Notes: generated from the sequence alone by a model not told the origin. A stretch of DNA of 64,000 nucleotides from Ferrovibrio sp. MS7 (GCF_038404985.1 NZ_JBBKBA010000002.1:558001-622000), one strand, 5' to 3'; counted from the first letter of the stretch, positions 17,443 to 26,042 are shown. A program made the numbers and translations.

Positions 17443-17892
17443 GTGTCCAAGCCACCGAAAACGAGTCCGAATCCCCATGACATCCTGGTCGGCGCGCGCC
17501 TGCGCGAGGCCCGCACCCTTGCCGGCATGAGCCAGACCGTGCTCGGCCAGGCGGTCGGCATCACCTTCCAGCAGATTCAGAAATACGAAAAAGGCTTGAA
17601 CCGTATCGGCGCCAGCCGCCTGATGCAGTTCTCCAATATCCTGAACGTCACCCCGTCATTCTTCTTCGAAGACATCAAGGGCAACTCGCCGCTCGGCCCG
17701 GTCGATTCCTCCGACCAGAACGAGACCCGCTTCGATTACGGCGATGCCTCGCGCCGCCAGGCCCTGGAATTGGTGCGCTATTTCGGCCGCATTCCGAGCG
17801 CCGATCTGCGCGCCACCATCTTCGAGCTGGTGAAGACCGCGGCGAAGAACCTGCAGCCCGGCACCGGCACCGCGCCGACCGCCGAAGCCTGA
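17443..17892 (+). CDS. PraR/SinR-like XRE family regulator
   Basis: A 149-residue regulator with the widespread alphaproteobacterial layout: short tail, PHDILVGARLREARTLAGMS, then helix-turn-helix with the signature ITFQQIQKYEKGLNRIGASRL (about residues 40-60). A C-terminal helical part follows (RRQALELVRYFGRIPSADLRATIFELVKTAA). Relatives regulate symbiosis, quorum sensing, motility or biofilm genes in rhizobia and are highly similar across the class. The GTG start is preceded by GGAGGG, a very good Shine-Dalgarno. Confidence 0.92.
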   Translation: MSKPPKTSPNPHDILVGARLREARTLAGMSQTVLGQAVGITFQQIQKYEKGLNRIGASRLMQFSNILNVTPSFFFEDIKGNSPLGPVDSSDQNETRFDYGDASRRQALELVRYFGRIPSADLRATIFELVKTAAKNLQPGTGTAPTAEA

Positions 17893-17904
17893 TCGACTCA
17901 AGCA

Positions 17905-17931
17905 GCGGGCGCCGGTCTAACCGGTGCCCGC
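17905..17931 (+). terminator. Hairpin after the PraR-like gene
   Basis: 12-bp arms (17905-17916 and 17920-17931, one G-T pair) with a 3-base loop lie 12 bases after the stop. There is no T-run, so termination may be Rho-assisted. Confidence 0.5.
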
Positions 17932-18042
17932 GCGCGTTGGCGGCGCATGAGCAGGGCGTCGCTTTCGCACTTGGCATGATTGCCAGCGGCGCATAGCATC
18001 CTATGCATGTGCCAACCTGCCATTTCTCCCCCATAGCGCTAG

Positions 18043-19569
18043 ATGGTCGCGCGTATCCAGACCGTCGCCTTCCAGGGCATCGATGTGCTGCCGGTGGATG
18101 TCCAGGTGCAGGTCAGCGCCGGCCTGCCGGCCTTCACCGTCGTTGGCCTCGCCGACAAGGCGGTGGCGGAAAGCCGCGAGCGGGTGCGCTCAGCCCTTGG
18201 CGCCATCGGCCTCGGCCTGCCGCCGAAACGCATCACGGTGAACCTCGCTCCCGCCGACCTGCCCAAGGAAGGCAGCCATTTCGACCTGCCGATCGCGCTC
18301 GCCCTGCTCGCCGCCATGGGCGTGCTGCCGGTCGACCTGTTGGATGAGCATGTGGCGCTTGGCGAACTGGCGCTGGATGGCGCCATCGGCGCGGTGGCCG
18401 GCGTGCTGCCCGCTGCCATCGCCGCCAATGCGCTCGGCAAAAGCCTGATCTGCCCTGGTGCGCAAGGCGGCGAGGCCGCCTGGGCCGGCGGCGCCGCCGC
18501 TGTGGTCGCGGCGCCGAGCCTGCTGGCCCTGGTCAATCACTTCAAGGGCAGCCAGGTGCTGCCGACGCCCCAGGCGGAAGCCGCCGAAGAAGCCCTGACG
18601 CACCTCGATCTGCGCGACATCAAGGGCCAGGAAAGTGCCAAGCGCGCCCTGGAAGTGGCGGCAGCCGGCGGCCACAACCTGCTGCTGATCGGCCCACCGG
18701 GTGCGGGCAAGTCGATGCTGGCGCAGCGCCTCCCTGGCCTGCTGCCGCCGCTCGATACGGCTGAAATCCTGGAGGTGAGCATGATCGCCTCGCTGGCCGG
18801 GCAGATCGAGAATGGCCGCCTCACCCGCCGCCGCCCGTTCCGCAACCCGCATCACTCCGCCTCGATGGCGGCGCTGATCGGCGGCGGCCATCGCGCCAAG
18901 CCCGGCGAAGTGAGCCTGGCGCATCTCGGCGTGCTGTTCCTGGACGAACTGCCGGAATTCGGCCGCAGCGTGCTCGATAGTCTGCGCCAGCCGCTGGAAT
19001 CAGGTCGCGCCGTGGTGGCGCGCGCCAATGCGCATGTCTCCTATCCGGCGCGTTTCCAACTCGTGGCGGCGATGAATCCCTGCCGCTGCGGCTATCTCGC
19101 CGATCCGGCGCAGGCCTGCTCGAAGGCACCGCGCTGCGGCCAGGATTACCAGACCCGCATCTCAGGGCCGCTGTTCGACCGCATCGACCTGCATCTCGAC
19201 GTGCCGGCGGTGGAAGCCGCCGACCTGGCCCTGCCTGCCCCCCGCGAAGGCTCTGCACAAGTTGCGGCACGGGTGCAGGCGGCGCGCGAGATCCAGCGCC
19301 AACGCTATGCCGATGCGACGCATGGCGACATGCCGGTGCGCTGCAACGCCGATGCCGATGGCGAATTGCTCGAACGTGTCGCCACACCCGATACTGCCGG
19401 CCGCACGCTGCTGACCGAAGCAGCAAGCGCCCTGCGCCTCACTGCGCGCGGCTATCACCGCGTGCTGCGTGTCGCCCGCACGCTCGCCGATCTCGAAGGC
19501 AGCGACGGCGTGCGCCGCCTGCATGTGGCGGAAGCACTCAGCTATCGCCGCATCGCTTTGGCGCGGTAG
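18043..19569 (+). CDS. YifB family Mg-chelatase-like AAA ATPase (ComM homologue)
   Basis: A 508-residue protein. An N-terminal Lon-substrate-like ChlI domain (about 20-145) is followed by an AAA+ Mg-chelatase domain with Walker A LLLIGPPGAGKSMLAQRLPG (about 213-232) and Walker B GVLFLDELPEF. The NPCRCGY cysteine loop and a C-terminal ComM/Mg_chelatase_C lid close the protein. ComM is a hexameric helicase that promotes branch migration during natural transformation and recombination. The length is standard. The start at 18043 gives the family N-terminus MVARIQTVAFQGIDVLPVDV. It converges with lysE directly after the stop. Confidence 0.95.
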   Translation: MVARIQTVAFQGIDVLPVDVQVQVSAGLPAFTVVGLADKAVAESRERVRSALGAIGLGLPPKRITVNLAPADLPKEGSHFDLPIALALLAAMGVLPVDLLDEHVALGELALDGAIGAVAGVLPAAIAANALGKSLICPGAQGGEAAWAGGAAAVVAAPSLLALVNHFKGSQVLPTPQAEAAEEALTHLDLRDIKGQESAKRALEVAAAGGHNLLLIGPPGAGKSMLAQRLPGLLPPLDTAEILEVSMIASLAGQIENGRLTRRRPFRNPHHSASMAALIGGGHRAKPGEVSLAHLGVLFLDELPEFGRSVLDSLRQPLESGRAVVARANAHVSYPARFQLVAAMNPCRCGYLADPAQACSKAPRCGQDYQTRISGPLFDRIDLHLDVPAVEAADLALPAPREGSAQVAARVQAAREIQRQRYADATHGDMPVRCNADADGELLERVATPDTAGRTLLTEAASALRLTARGYHRVLRVARTLADLEGSDGVRRLHVAEALSYRRIALAR

Positions 19570-20160
19570 CTAGAATGTCAGTATCAAGCTCAGCACCAAG
19601 GCCGCCGCCAGCACGCCATTGATCAGCCGCGCCATCCGGGCATCGCGCAGATGCCGCGCCAGCAGCGCGCCGAACAGGCCCCAGGCAAGATGGATCAGCA
19701 CCACCATCAGGCTGAGCAGCAGGCATTTCAGCGCCGCATCGGCGAGCGGCGCAGCGGGCAGCAGCATCTGGCCGGAATAGACCGCGCCGATGGCGAGGTA
19801 GGCTTTCGGATTGGCCAATGCCAGCAGATAGCCGGCAAGCCAGCCGGGTGCGCGGTCAGTACTATGCGCCATCTGCAAGGGCGGCCCGGTCGCGATGCGC
19901 CAGGCGAGATAGAGGCAATAGGCGAGGCCTGCGAGGCGCAGCGGCAAAGCCGCCTGCGGCCAGGCCAGCAGCAGCCCGGAAACGCCGGTCGTAACCAGCA
20001 GCAACACGGAGACCGTGCCCAGCACCAGTCCGGCACCATAGTTCAGCGATGCGCGCAGCCCGAGGCTGGCCGTCACTGCCGTAAGGCTGACTGTGGATGG
20101 CCCCGGACTGCCCATCACGATCAATGCCGCCAGAAGCAAGGATGCCGCCGCGCCGACCAT
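19570..20160 (-). CDS. LysE/RhtB family amino-acid exporter
   Basis: A 196-residue inner-membrane protein with about six hydrophobic helices. The family hallmark GSPGPSTVSLTAVTASLGLRA (about 17-37) is at the N-terminus, and LALANPKAYLAIGAV (about 110-125) is the second conserved block. Members export amino acids or related metabolites. The substrate cannot be predicted here. The stop codon abuts the yifB stop (0 bases between), so the two genes converge without any terminator. Confidence 0.92.
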   Translation of the reverse strand: MVGAAASLLLAALIVMGSPGPSTVSLTAVTASLGLRASLNYGAGLVLGTVSVLLLVTTGVSGLLLAWPQAALPLRLAGLAYCLYLAWRIATGPPLQMAHSTDRAPGWLAGYLLALANPKAYLAIGAVYSGQMLLPAAPLADAALKCLLLSLMVVLIHLAWGLFGALLARHLRDARMARLINGVLAAALVLSLILTF

Positions 20161-20232
20161 GCAAAACCTCCGCGATTACCTGGCAGAGATATGGCGCAGC
20201 ATCATGCCGCTATCTTGTAAGCATGTGACCTG

Positions 20233-20817
20233 TCAGCCGCTGAAGCCGCCGCCGGCGAGGAAGGCCGCTTCCTCAGGCGTCGTTGCACGGCCTAGAATTG
20301 CGTTGCGGTGGGGAAAACGGCCGAAGCGGCGAATGATGTCGCGATGGCCAAGGGCGTGACTGTAAGGCTCCGGCCCGAGCGAGTGCTGCAAGGCCACGGC
20401 ATGATCCTGGTCGGCAAGCGACTCGGAATGGGAAAACGGCAAATAGACGAAAAGCCGCAACGCTGGCTCGATGCGCAGGTCGAAACCTGCATCGATGACG
20501 CGTGCCGCCGCCGCCCGCGCCGCCGCATCGGTGGCATACATGCGGGCCGAGCCACGGAAACAGTTGCGCGGAAATTGATCGAGCAGCAGCAGCAGCGCCA
20601 GCGCGCTTTCCGGCGTATCCAGCCAGGCATCGAGTTCGCCGCGCGCTGCGCGCTCATGCAGGCTCAGGAAACGGGCACGGAAATCCTCGTCGAACGCTGC
20701 ATCCTTGGCGAACCAGCGCTCCGGCCCGGCCTGGCGCCAGAAAGCGATGACGTTTTCCGCCTCGGCAGCCTGGGCTTCAAGCTGCAAGGGAACGATCCAT
20801 CGGCAAAGGTTCGGCAT
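20233..20817 (-). CDS. DUF924 family protein
   Basis: A 194-residue protein with the full DUF924 pattern: VIAFWRQAGPERWFAKDAAFD, LALLLLLDQFPRNCFRGSARMYATD, FVYLPFSHSESLADQD and HRDIIRRFGRFPHRNAILGR. The family has a TPR-like helical fold and is often called a putative transmembrane or hydrolase-like protein, but no activity is established. The start is uncertain. ATG 20817 overlaps the end of the upstream PAS_5 gene by 41 bases, and a TTG at 20787 would give the usual family length with a shorter overlap. Translation is probably coupled to the PAS_5 gene. Confidence 0.88.
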   Translation of the reverse strand: MPNLCRWIVPLQLEAQAAEAENVIAFWRQAGPERWFAKDAAFDEDFRARFLSLHERAARGELDAWLDTPESALALLLLLDQFPRNCFRGSARMYATDAAARAAAARVIDAGFDLRIEPALRLFVYLPFSHSESLADQDHAVALQHSLGPEPYSHALGHRDIIRRFGRFPHRNAILGRATTPEEAAFLAGGGFSG

Positions 20818-21256
20818 GCACGCCGACAATGATGCGGTCGACGCTGCGGTCATCCTGACTTAAGGGCAGCAGCAGTTTCAGCATCTGCGGATAGAGCAGG
20901 CTGTTATGGGAATTGTCGTGCAGGAAACGCACCGGCTGGCGCGTCGCGACGCAGCAGCGGTAATGCGGTTCGGTGCTGGTACGGCCCCGGGTGAGATCGT
21001 CGAGATAGCGGTTGGTGACGCCGCCGCCGCGATAATCATCGATATGCATGCCGGACAGCGCGACACGGAAGCGCATAGCTGCGTCATCGCCTGCCGGCTG
21101 GCGCTCTACTGCGATCACCGCGATATGGCCGAGCCAGGGGCGCAATTCCAGCGGCCCGAAGCCGGAGCGATCCGGCAGCAGACGGCCGCGCCGCTTCAGG
21201 CACCAATACGCCTCCAACGCCTGCAAATGCTCTGGCAATTGCATCGACCTGTGCAT
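20777..21256 (-). CDS. PAS_5 (DUF1457) domain protein
   Basis: A 159-residue single-domain PAS_5 protein, a family almost confined to alphaproteobacteria. Blocks seen are YWCLKRRGRLLPDRSGFGPLEL, HIAVIAVE, MRFRVALSGMHIDDYRGG, RYLDDLT and LKLLLPLSQDDRSVDRIIVGV, in the order expected for this PAS variant. No effector domain is attached, so it is probably a sensor or adaptor whose partner is elsewhere. ATG 21256 follows GGGAGG by 7 bases. It is divergent from an XRE gene across a 23-bp palindrome and overlaps the DUF924 gene downstream. Confidence 0.88.
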   Translation of the reverse strand: MHRSMQLPEHLQALEAYWCLKRRGRLLPDRSGFGPLELRPWLGHIAVIAVERQPAGDDAAMRFRVALSGMHIDDYRGGGVTNRYLDDLTRGRTSTEPHYRCCVATRQPVRFLHDNSHNSLLYPQMLKLLLPLSQDDRSVDRIIVGVHAEPLPMDRSLAA

Positions 21257-21400
21257 CTTCCGGCCTCCCAGCCTGTTATGCAGCCGATATAGCCGCTGGC
21301 GCACCCGGCCGCTGTATCGACGGTCACAGCGCTTCATCGAAAGACGAAGCCGAACCCGAAGGCTCCAGTTGTATTTCCTCGCGCGATTTGCCACAGTGGC

Positions 21401-21423
21401 AGTGTTCCACATAGTGGAACACT
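21401..21423. promoter_or_regulatory. Perfect 10-bp inverted repeat upstream of the XRE gene
   Basis: AGTGTTCCAC (21401-21410) and GTGGAACACT (21414-21423) flank ATA. It lies 14 bases before the XRE start codon and in the upstream region of the divergent PAS_5 gene, so it is a likely autoregulatory operator. Its core matches the palindrome at 15103-15119. Confidence 0.85.
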
Positions 21424-21437
21424 TTAGGGGCGGCACG

Positions 21438-21830
21438 ATGGCGATGAATACACCAAAAACCCCGAATAGGTCGAAAACCAGGGCTAATCCTGAAGCCCAG
21501 GCCGATCTCGGACGCCGGATCCGGCTATTCCGCGAATTCCGCGAACTGAGCCAGGAACAACTGGCGCGGGCCTGCCGCTGCCGCGCCGCCACCCTGGCCG
21601 AATATGAATCCGGCCGCCGGCCGGTAGCGCCGCGCCTGCTCGGGCGCATCGCCGAGGTGCTGGGCTTCGAACAAGCTTCCTTCACCAGCCGCGCCCAGGA
21701 ACGTGCCGGCGATTTCGAACTCGAACGCCTCACCTTCCTGTTCGGCCAGATCGAATCCGAACGCGAACGCGGCAAACTGCTGCGCGCCGTGGCGCAACTG
21801 GCCGACGAGCATGGCGCCAAGCCACATTAG
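21438..21830 (+). CDS. XRE family helix-turn-helix regulator
   Basis: A 130-residue regulator. A Lys/Asn-rich tail precedes the Cro/C1 helix-turn-helix (LGRRIRLFREFRELSQEQLARACRCRAATLAEYESGRRPV, about residues 25-65), followed by a helical tail (ERLTFLFGQIESERERGKLLRAVAQLAD). There is no ligand domain. The start MAMNTPK at 21438 lies just after the perfect inverted repeat. The upstream reading frame (from 21048) would read antisense through the PAS_5 gene and is rejected. The stop lies in the first copy of a 17-bp degenerate tandem repeat. Confidence 0.87.
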   Translation: MAMNTPKTPNRSKTRANPEAQADLGRRIRLFREFRELSQEQLARACRCRAATLAEYESGRRPVAPRLLGRIAEVLGFEQASFTSRAQERAGDFELERLTFLFGQIESERERGKLLRAVAQLADEHGAKPH

Positions 21831-21884
21831 AGATTGGGCCGCATTAGAGGTTAGGCCGCACTAAACTGGGCCGCATTAAGCGGG
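21821..21884 (+). repeat. Degenerate 15-17-bp tandem repeats at the end of the XRE gene
   Basis: Four copies beginning GCCRCAYTA occupy 21821-21837, 21838-21854, 21855-21869 and 21870-21884. The first supplies the last two sense codons and the TAG stop of the XRE gene, and the others repeat the motif downstream. Confidence 0.8.
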
Positions 21885-21921
21885 AATCACCTCTCGGTTC
21901 ATTGCCAAGCAGCGCGAGCAT

Positions 21922-21949
21922 TGTTACGGTTTTATGACAAACCATAACA
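21922..21949. promoter_or_regulatory. Inverted repeat before the ABC transporter operon
   Basis: TGTTACGGTTT (21922-21932) and AAACCATAACA (21939-21949) pair over 11 positions with one mismatch (tolerated as G-U in RNA) around a 6-base spacer. The GGGAGGG Shine-Dalgarno and ATG follow within 16 bases. It may be an operator or a leader hairpin. Confidence 0.65.
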
Positions 21950-21965
21950 TCCCGGGAGGGAATCC

Positions 21966-23315
21966 ATGCGTCTCGCTCGCCGCCATCTGCTGGCCGCCGC
22001 CACATTCGCCCTGACCGCCGCGGCGGGCCTGCCGGGCCTCGCTCTGGCGCAAGCCCTGGAAGACAAGGTGGTGGTGATCACCTCCTTCCCGAAGGATCTC
22101 ACCGGCCCCTATGCCGCCGCCTTCGAGAAGAAATATCCCGGCACCAAGGTGGAAGTGCAGAACCGCAACACCACCGCTGCCGTCGCCTATATCCGCGAGA
22201 CCCAGAGCAATCCGCCGGACCTGTTCTGGGTGTCGGCGCCGGACGCTTTCGAGGTGCTGAAGAAGAACAAGCTGCTGAGCCCCTACAAGCTCAAGGCCAG
22301 CGGCATCCCGGAAAAGGTCGGTGCCTTCCCGATCAACGACCCCGAGGGGCATTTCTTCGGCTTCGCCGCGTCCGGCTACGGCATCATGTACAACACCCGC
22401 TATATGCAGGGAAACAAGCTGCCGCTGCCGAAGGAATGGGATGACCTGAAGAAGCCGATCTATGCCGGCCATGTCGGCATTTCGGCGCCCTCGCGCTCCG
22501 GCACCACGCATCTCACCGTCGAGACCATCCTGCAGGGCGAAGGCTGGACCAAGGGCTGGGCCACGCTGCTGGAAATCGGCGGCAACCTCGTCACCGTTTC
22601 CGACCGCAGCTTCGGCGTGCCGGACTCGGTGAATAGCGGCCAGTATGGCCTCGGCATCGTGATCGACTTCTTCGGCCTCGCCGCCAAGGCCAGCGGCTTC
22701 CCGGTGGAATTCGTCTATCCTGAACTCACCACCATCGTGCCGGCCAGCATCGGCATCATCAACAACGCCAAGAACCGCAAGGCCGCCGAGGCCTTCGTGG
22801 AATTCCTGATGTCGCCCGAGGGCCAGGAAATCCTGCTGGAGCCGAAAATCCGCCGCCTGCCAGTGCGCCCCGACACCTATGCCAAGGCGCCGGCGGATTA
22901 CCCGAACCCGTTCAAGAACACCAAGCTCGGCGCCAAGGTGGCGTTCGATTCCGATCTCTCGGAAGCGCGCTATGAGCTGGTGAACTCGCTCTACGACCGC
23001 CTGGTCACCTTCCGCCTCAAGGAACTGAACGAAGCCTGGAAGGCAATCCATGCCGCCGACGCGGCAGTGGCGAAGAAGAAGACGCCGCAAGCCGAGAAGC
23101 TGCTGGCGGATGCGCGCGCCAAAGCCACCGCGATTCCGCTCAGCGACAAGGAAGCCGCCGACCCGGCGATTGCCGGTGCCTTCCAGCCGACCTCGAAGGA
23201 GAAGCCGGCGCAGGCCCGCCAGGCGCAGTATGAAGAACAGTGGGATGCCTTCGCCAAGAAGAACTATGCCGAGGCCAAGGGGTTGGCCGAGCAGGCGGTG
23301 AAGGCGGCGAAGTAA
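21966..23315 (+). CDS. ABC transporter periplasmic substrate-binding protein
   Basis: A 449-residue periplasmic binding protein. A signal peptide with a twin-arginine-like start (MRLARRHLLAAATFALTAAA) ends near residue 29. The core (about 30-350) is of the iron/2-aminoethylphosphonate/polyamine type (cluster D): VVVITSFPKDLTGPYAAAFEKK, ASGYGIMYNTRYM, RSGTTHLTVETIL. After the core it carries an unusual Lys/Ala-rich helical extension of about 100 residues (350-449) that such proteins normally lack. It starts a five-gene operon, and the next gene begins 1 base after its stop. The ligand is unknown. Confidence 0.9.
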   Translation: MRLARRHLLAAATFALTAAAGLPGLALAQALEDKVVVITSFPKDLTGPYAAAFEKKYPGTKVEVQNRNTTAAVAYIRETQSNPPDLFWVSAPDAFEVLKKNKLLSPYKLKASGIPEKVGAFPINDPEGHFFGFAASGYGIMYNTRYMQGNKLPLPKEWDDLKKPIYAGHVGISAPSRSGTTHLTVETILQGEGWTKGWATLLEIGGNLVTVSDRSFGVPDSVNSGQYGLGIVIDFFGLAAKASGFPVEFVYPELTTIVPASIGIINNAKNRKAAEAFVEFLMSPEGQEILLEPKIRRLPVRPDTYAKAPADYPNPFKNTKLGAKVAFDSDLSEARYELVNSLYDRLVTFRLKELNEAWKAIHAADAAVAKKKTPQAEKLLADARAKATAIPLSDKEAADPAIAGAFQPTSKEKPAQARQAQYEEQWDAFAKKNYAEAKGLAEQAVKAAK

Positions 23316-23316
23316 G

Positions 23317-25014
23317 GTGCCGGCATTGTCGTTCGGGCGCGGGGGCGGCTTCGCCCTCGCGCTAGCCGCCCTGGTCGGGCTGTTCCTGCTGCTGTTCCTG
23401 GTGCTGCCGGTGCTGAGCGTGGTGCTCACCGCTTTCCGTGCTCAGGATGGCGGCTTCACCCTGGTGCATTTCGCCGACTTCTTCGGCACCTCGCTGTTCC
23501 GCGAAAGCTTCTTCAATTCCTTCTATGTCGCGGTGATGAGCGTGATCTGGGCGACGCTGATCGCCGTGCCGCTGGCCTATCTGCTGGCCCGCTTCCGCTT
23601 TCCCGGCGCCGGCCTGATCCAGGCGTTGGGCGTCATCCCCCTGGTGATGCCGCCCTTCGTCGGCGCCGTGGCGATGCAGCTGATCTTCGGCCGCAACGGC
23701 AGCGTCAACCTGCTGCTGAACGACTGGTTCGGCTTCCGCATCGGCTTCATGGAAGGGCTGAACGGCGTCGTCTTCGTCGAGGCGCTGCATTACTTCCCCT
23801 TCATCCTGCTCAACCTCACCGCAGCGCTGAACAACATCGATAGCGCCATGGAGGAAGCAGCGCAGAATCTCGGCTCGCACGGCTTCGGGCTGTTCCGCCG
23901 CATCGTCTTCCCGCTGGCTTTGCCGGGCTATATCGCCGGTGCCTCGCTGGTCTTCGTCAAGGTGTTCGACGATCTCGGCACGCCGCTGCTGCTCAGCGTC
24001 ACCAACATGCTGGCGCCGCAGGCTTACCTGCGCATCACCTCGGTCGGCATGGGCGACCCGATGGGCTATGTCATCGCCGTGATCCTGGTCGGCTTCTCGC
24101 TCGCCGCCATGGCACTCTCGGCGCTAGCCTTGCGCGGCAAGGAATACTCCACGCAGCAGCGCGGCGGCGGCGGCCTCGGCCGGCGGCAATTGAGCCGGCC
24201 GCAGATGCTGCTGGCCTGGGGCTTCATCGTGGTGGCGCTGCTGGTGGCGCTCAGCCCGCATATCGGCATCCTGCTGCTCTCGCTCGGCACTATCTGGAGC
24301 TTCAGCGTGCTGCCCGATGCCTTCACCTTCCAGCATTACATCACCGCCTGGAATGAATCCGCGCATCAGATCGGCAACACCGTGCTCTATTGCGGCCTGG
24401 CGGCCCTGATCGACCTGGTGCTGGGCACGGCAATCGCCTGGCTGATCCTGCGCACCAAGCTACCGGCGCGGCAATTGCTGGATCAGATCGCCACCGCAGC
24501 CTTGGCCGTGCCCGGCCTGGTGCTCGGCATCGGCCTGCTCAGGCTCTATTTCGAAGTGAAGCTGCCCGATGGCTCGTCGCTCGCCACCTTCTGGGGCATG
24601 TTGGTGATCGCCTATGCCATCCGTCGCCTGCCCTATGCCTTGCGCGCCTGCGTCGCTGCCTTGCAGCAGTTGCATGTCAGCTTGGAGGAAGCCGCCGAGA
24701 TGCTCGGCGCCGGCAAACTCACCACCTTGCGCCGCATTGTCGTACCGCTGATGACCGGCGGCCTCGCCGCCGCCTTCGTCACCAGCTTCGCCACCGCCGC
24801 CGTGGAATTGTCGGCGACGCTGATGCTGGTGACGCGCGATGTCTCGGCGCCAATTTCCTATGGCATCTACACCGCGATGCAGACCCCGGCGGGACGCGGC
24901 CCCGGTGCGGCTCTCGGCATCATAGCCGTGCTGCTGGTGGCTTTGGGCAGCTTCGTCTCGTATCGCATCGCCGAGCACGACCGGGCCAAACGTGGATTGA
25001 GGGGGACCGAATGA
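23317..25014 (+). CDS. ABC transporter permease, two fused membrane domains
   Basis: A 565-residue inner-membrane permease with about 12 hydrophobic segments. It consists of two homologous BPD_transp_1 halves in one chain, as in FbpB-type iron permeases. Each half has its EAA loop: MEEAAQNLGSHGFGLFRRIV (about 175-195) and LEEAAEMLGAGKLTTLRRIV (about 455-475), the contact points for the ATPase. GTG start at 23317, 1 base after the binding-protein stop. It overlaps the ATPase start by 4 bases (ATGA), so the three genes are translationally coupled. Confidence 0.94.
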   Translation: MPALSFGRGGGFALALAALVGLFLLLFLVLPVLSVVLTAFRAQDGGFTLVHFADFFGTSLFRESFFNSFYVAVMSVIWATLIAVPLAYLLARFRFPGAGLIQALGVIPLVMPPFVGAVAMQLIFGRNGSVNLLLNDWFGFRIGFMEGLNGVVFVEALHYFPFILLNLTAALNNIDSAMEEAAQNLGSHGFGLFRRIVFPLALPGYIAGASLVFVKVFDDLGTPLLLSVTNMLAPQAYLRITSVGMGDPMGYVIAVILVGFSLAAMALSALALRGKEYSTQQRGGGGLGRRQLSRPQMLLAWGFIVVALLVALSPHIGILLLSLGTIWSFSVLPDAFTFQHYITAWNESAHQIGNTVLYCGLAALIDLVLGTAIAWLILRTKLPARQLLDQIATAALAVPGLVLGIGLLRLYFEVKLPDGSSLATFWGMLVIAYAIRRLPYALRACVAALQQLHVSLEEAAEMLGAGKLTTLRRIVVPLMTGGLAAAFVTSFATAAVELSATLMLVTRDVSAPISYGIYTAMQTPAGRGPGAALGIIAVLLVALGSFVSYRIAEHDRAKRGLRGTE

Positions 25015-26042
25015 CTGGTGGCGTTGATATTGCCGGCGTGCGCTTCAGCTATGGCGCCCAGACCATCCTCGATAACGTGAGCCTGGATATTGCGCGCGGC
25101 GAATTCTTCGCCTTCCTCGGGCCGTCCGGCTCGGGCAAGACGACTTTGCTGCGCCTTGTTGCCGGCTTCGGCCAGCCGGATCAAGGCAGCATCCGCGTCA
25201 ATGGCCGCGACATCACCCGCCTGCCGCCCTGGCAGCGCAATGTCGGCATGGTGTTCCAGTCCTATGCCCTGTGGCCGCATATGACGGTGGCGGAGAATGT
25301 CGCCTTCGGCCTGGAGCAGCGCAAAGTGCCGCGTGCCGAGATCGCGACACGCGTGCAACAGGCGCTGGATCTGGTCGGCCTGAAAGCCTATGGCGCACGG
25401 CGCCCCAGCCAGCTTTCCGGCGGGCAGCAGCAGCGCGTGGCGCTGGCGCGCACCCTGGTGGTGCAGCCGGAAGTACTGCTGCTGGACGAGCCGCTCTCGA
25501 ATCTCGACGCAAAGCTGCGCGAGGAAATGCGCGAGGAATTGCGCGACCTGCAGCGCCGCACCGGACTGACCACGATCTTCGTCACCCATGACCAGGAAGA
25601 AGCCAACGCCGTCTCCGACCGCATGGCTTTGCTGGATGGCGGCCGCATCCAGCAGATCGGCCGCCCTGTGGACCTCTATGACCGCCCGGCGAACCGCTTC
25701 GTCGCCGGCTTCCTCGGTTCCGCCAACCTGATCGAAGGCAATGTGCGCGACGGCCGCTTCGAGGCCGAGGCCATCATCTTGCCCATGACGGCACAGGATG
25801 GCCCGGCCTGCCTGGCCCTGCGGCCGCAGAGCCTGGGCCTTGGATCGGACCAGGCCGGTGCCCTCAATGGCCAGGTGACGAGCCGGCAATTCCTCGGCGG
25901 CATGGTGCGCTATGCCGTGCAGGTCGGGCCGCACCGGCTGCATATCGACCGCCTGCACCGCCCCGGCGAGGCGGTTTTCGATCCCGGCCGGATTGTATCG
26001 GTACAAGTGCCCGACGAGGCGGTTTTGCTGCTGCGGGACTAG
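25011..26042 (+). CDS. ABC transporter ATP-binding protein
   Basis: A 343-residue ATPase. It has Walker A GPSGSGKT, Q-loop FQSYALWPHMTV, signature LSGGQQQRVALAR, Walker B VLLLDEPLSNLD and the switch HD in FVTHDQEEA, followed by a C-terminal TOBE-type domain (about 245-343). It belongs to the CUT1/spermidine/Fe3+ importer group (PotA/FbpC-like). The ATG overlaps the permease stop. It powers import of the unknown substrate bound by the first gene product. Confidence 0.95.
   Translation: MTGGVDIAGVRFSYGAQTILDNVSLDIARGEFFAFLGPSGSGKTTLLRLVAGFGQPDQGSIRVNGRDITRLPPWQRNVGMVFQSYALWPHMTVAENVAFGLEQRKVPRAEIATRVQQALDLVGLKAYGARRPSQLSGGQQQRVALARTLVVQPEVLLLDEPLSNLDAKLREEMREELRDLQRRTGLTTIFVTHDQEEANAVSDRMALLDGGRIQQIGRPVDLYDRPANRFVAGFLGSANLIEGNVRDGRFEAEAIILPMTAQDGPACLALRPQSLGLGSDQAGALNGQVTSRQFLGGMVRYAVQVGPHRLHIDRLHRPGEAVFDPGRIVSVQVPDEAVLLLRD

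Noticed and set aside
21048-21437. N-terminal extension of the XRE gene to 21048
   Set aside because: It reads antisense through the PAS_5 gene; the helix-turn-helix starts after 21438, right behind the palindrome.
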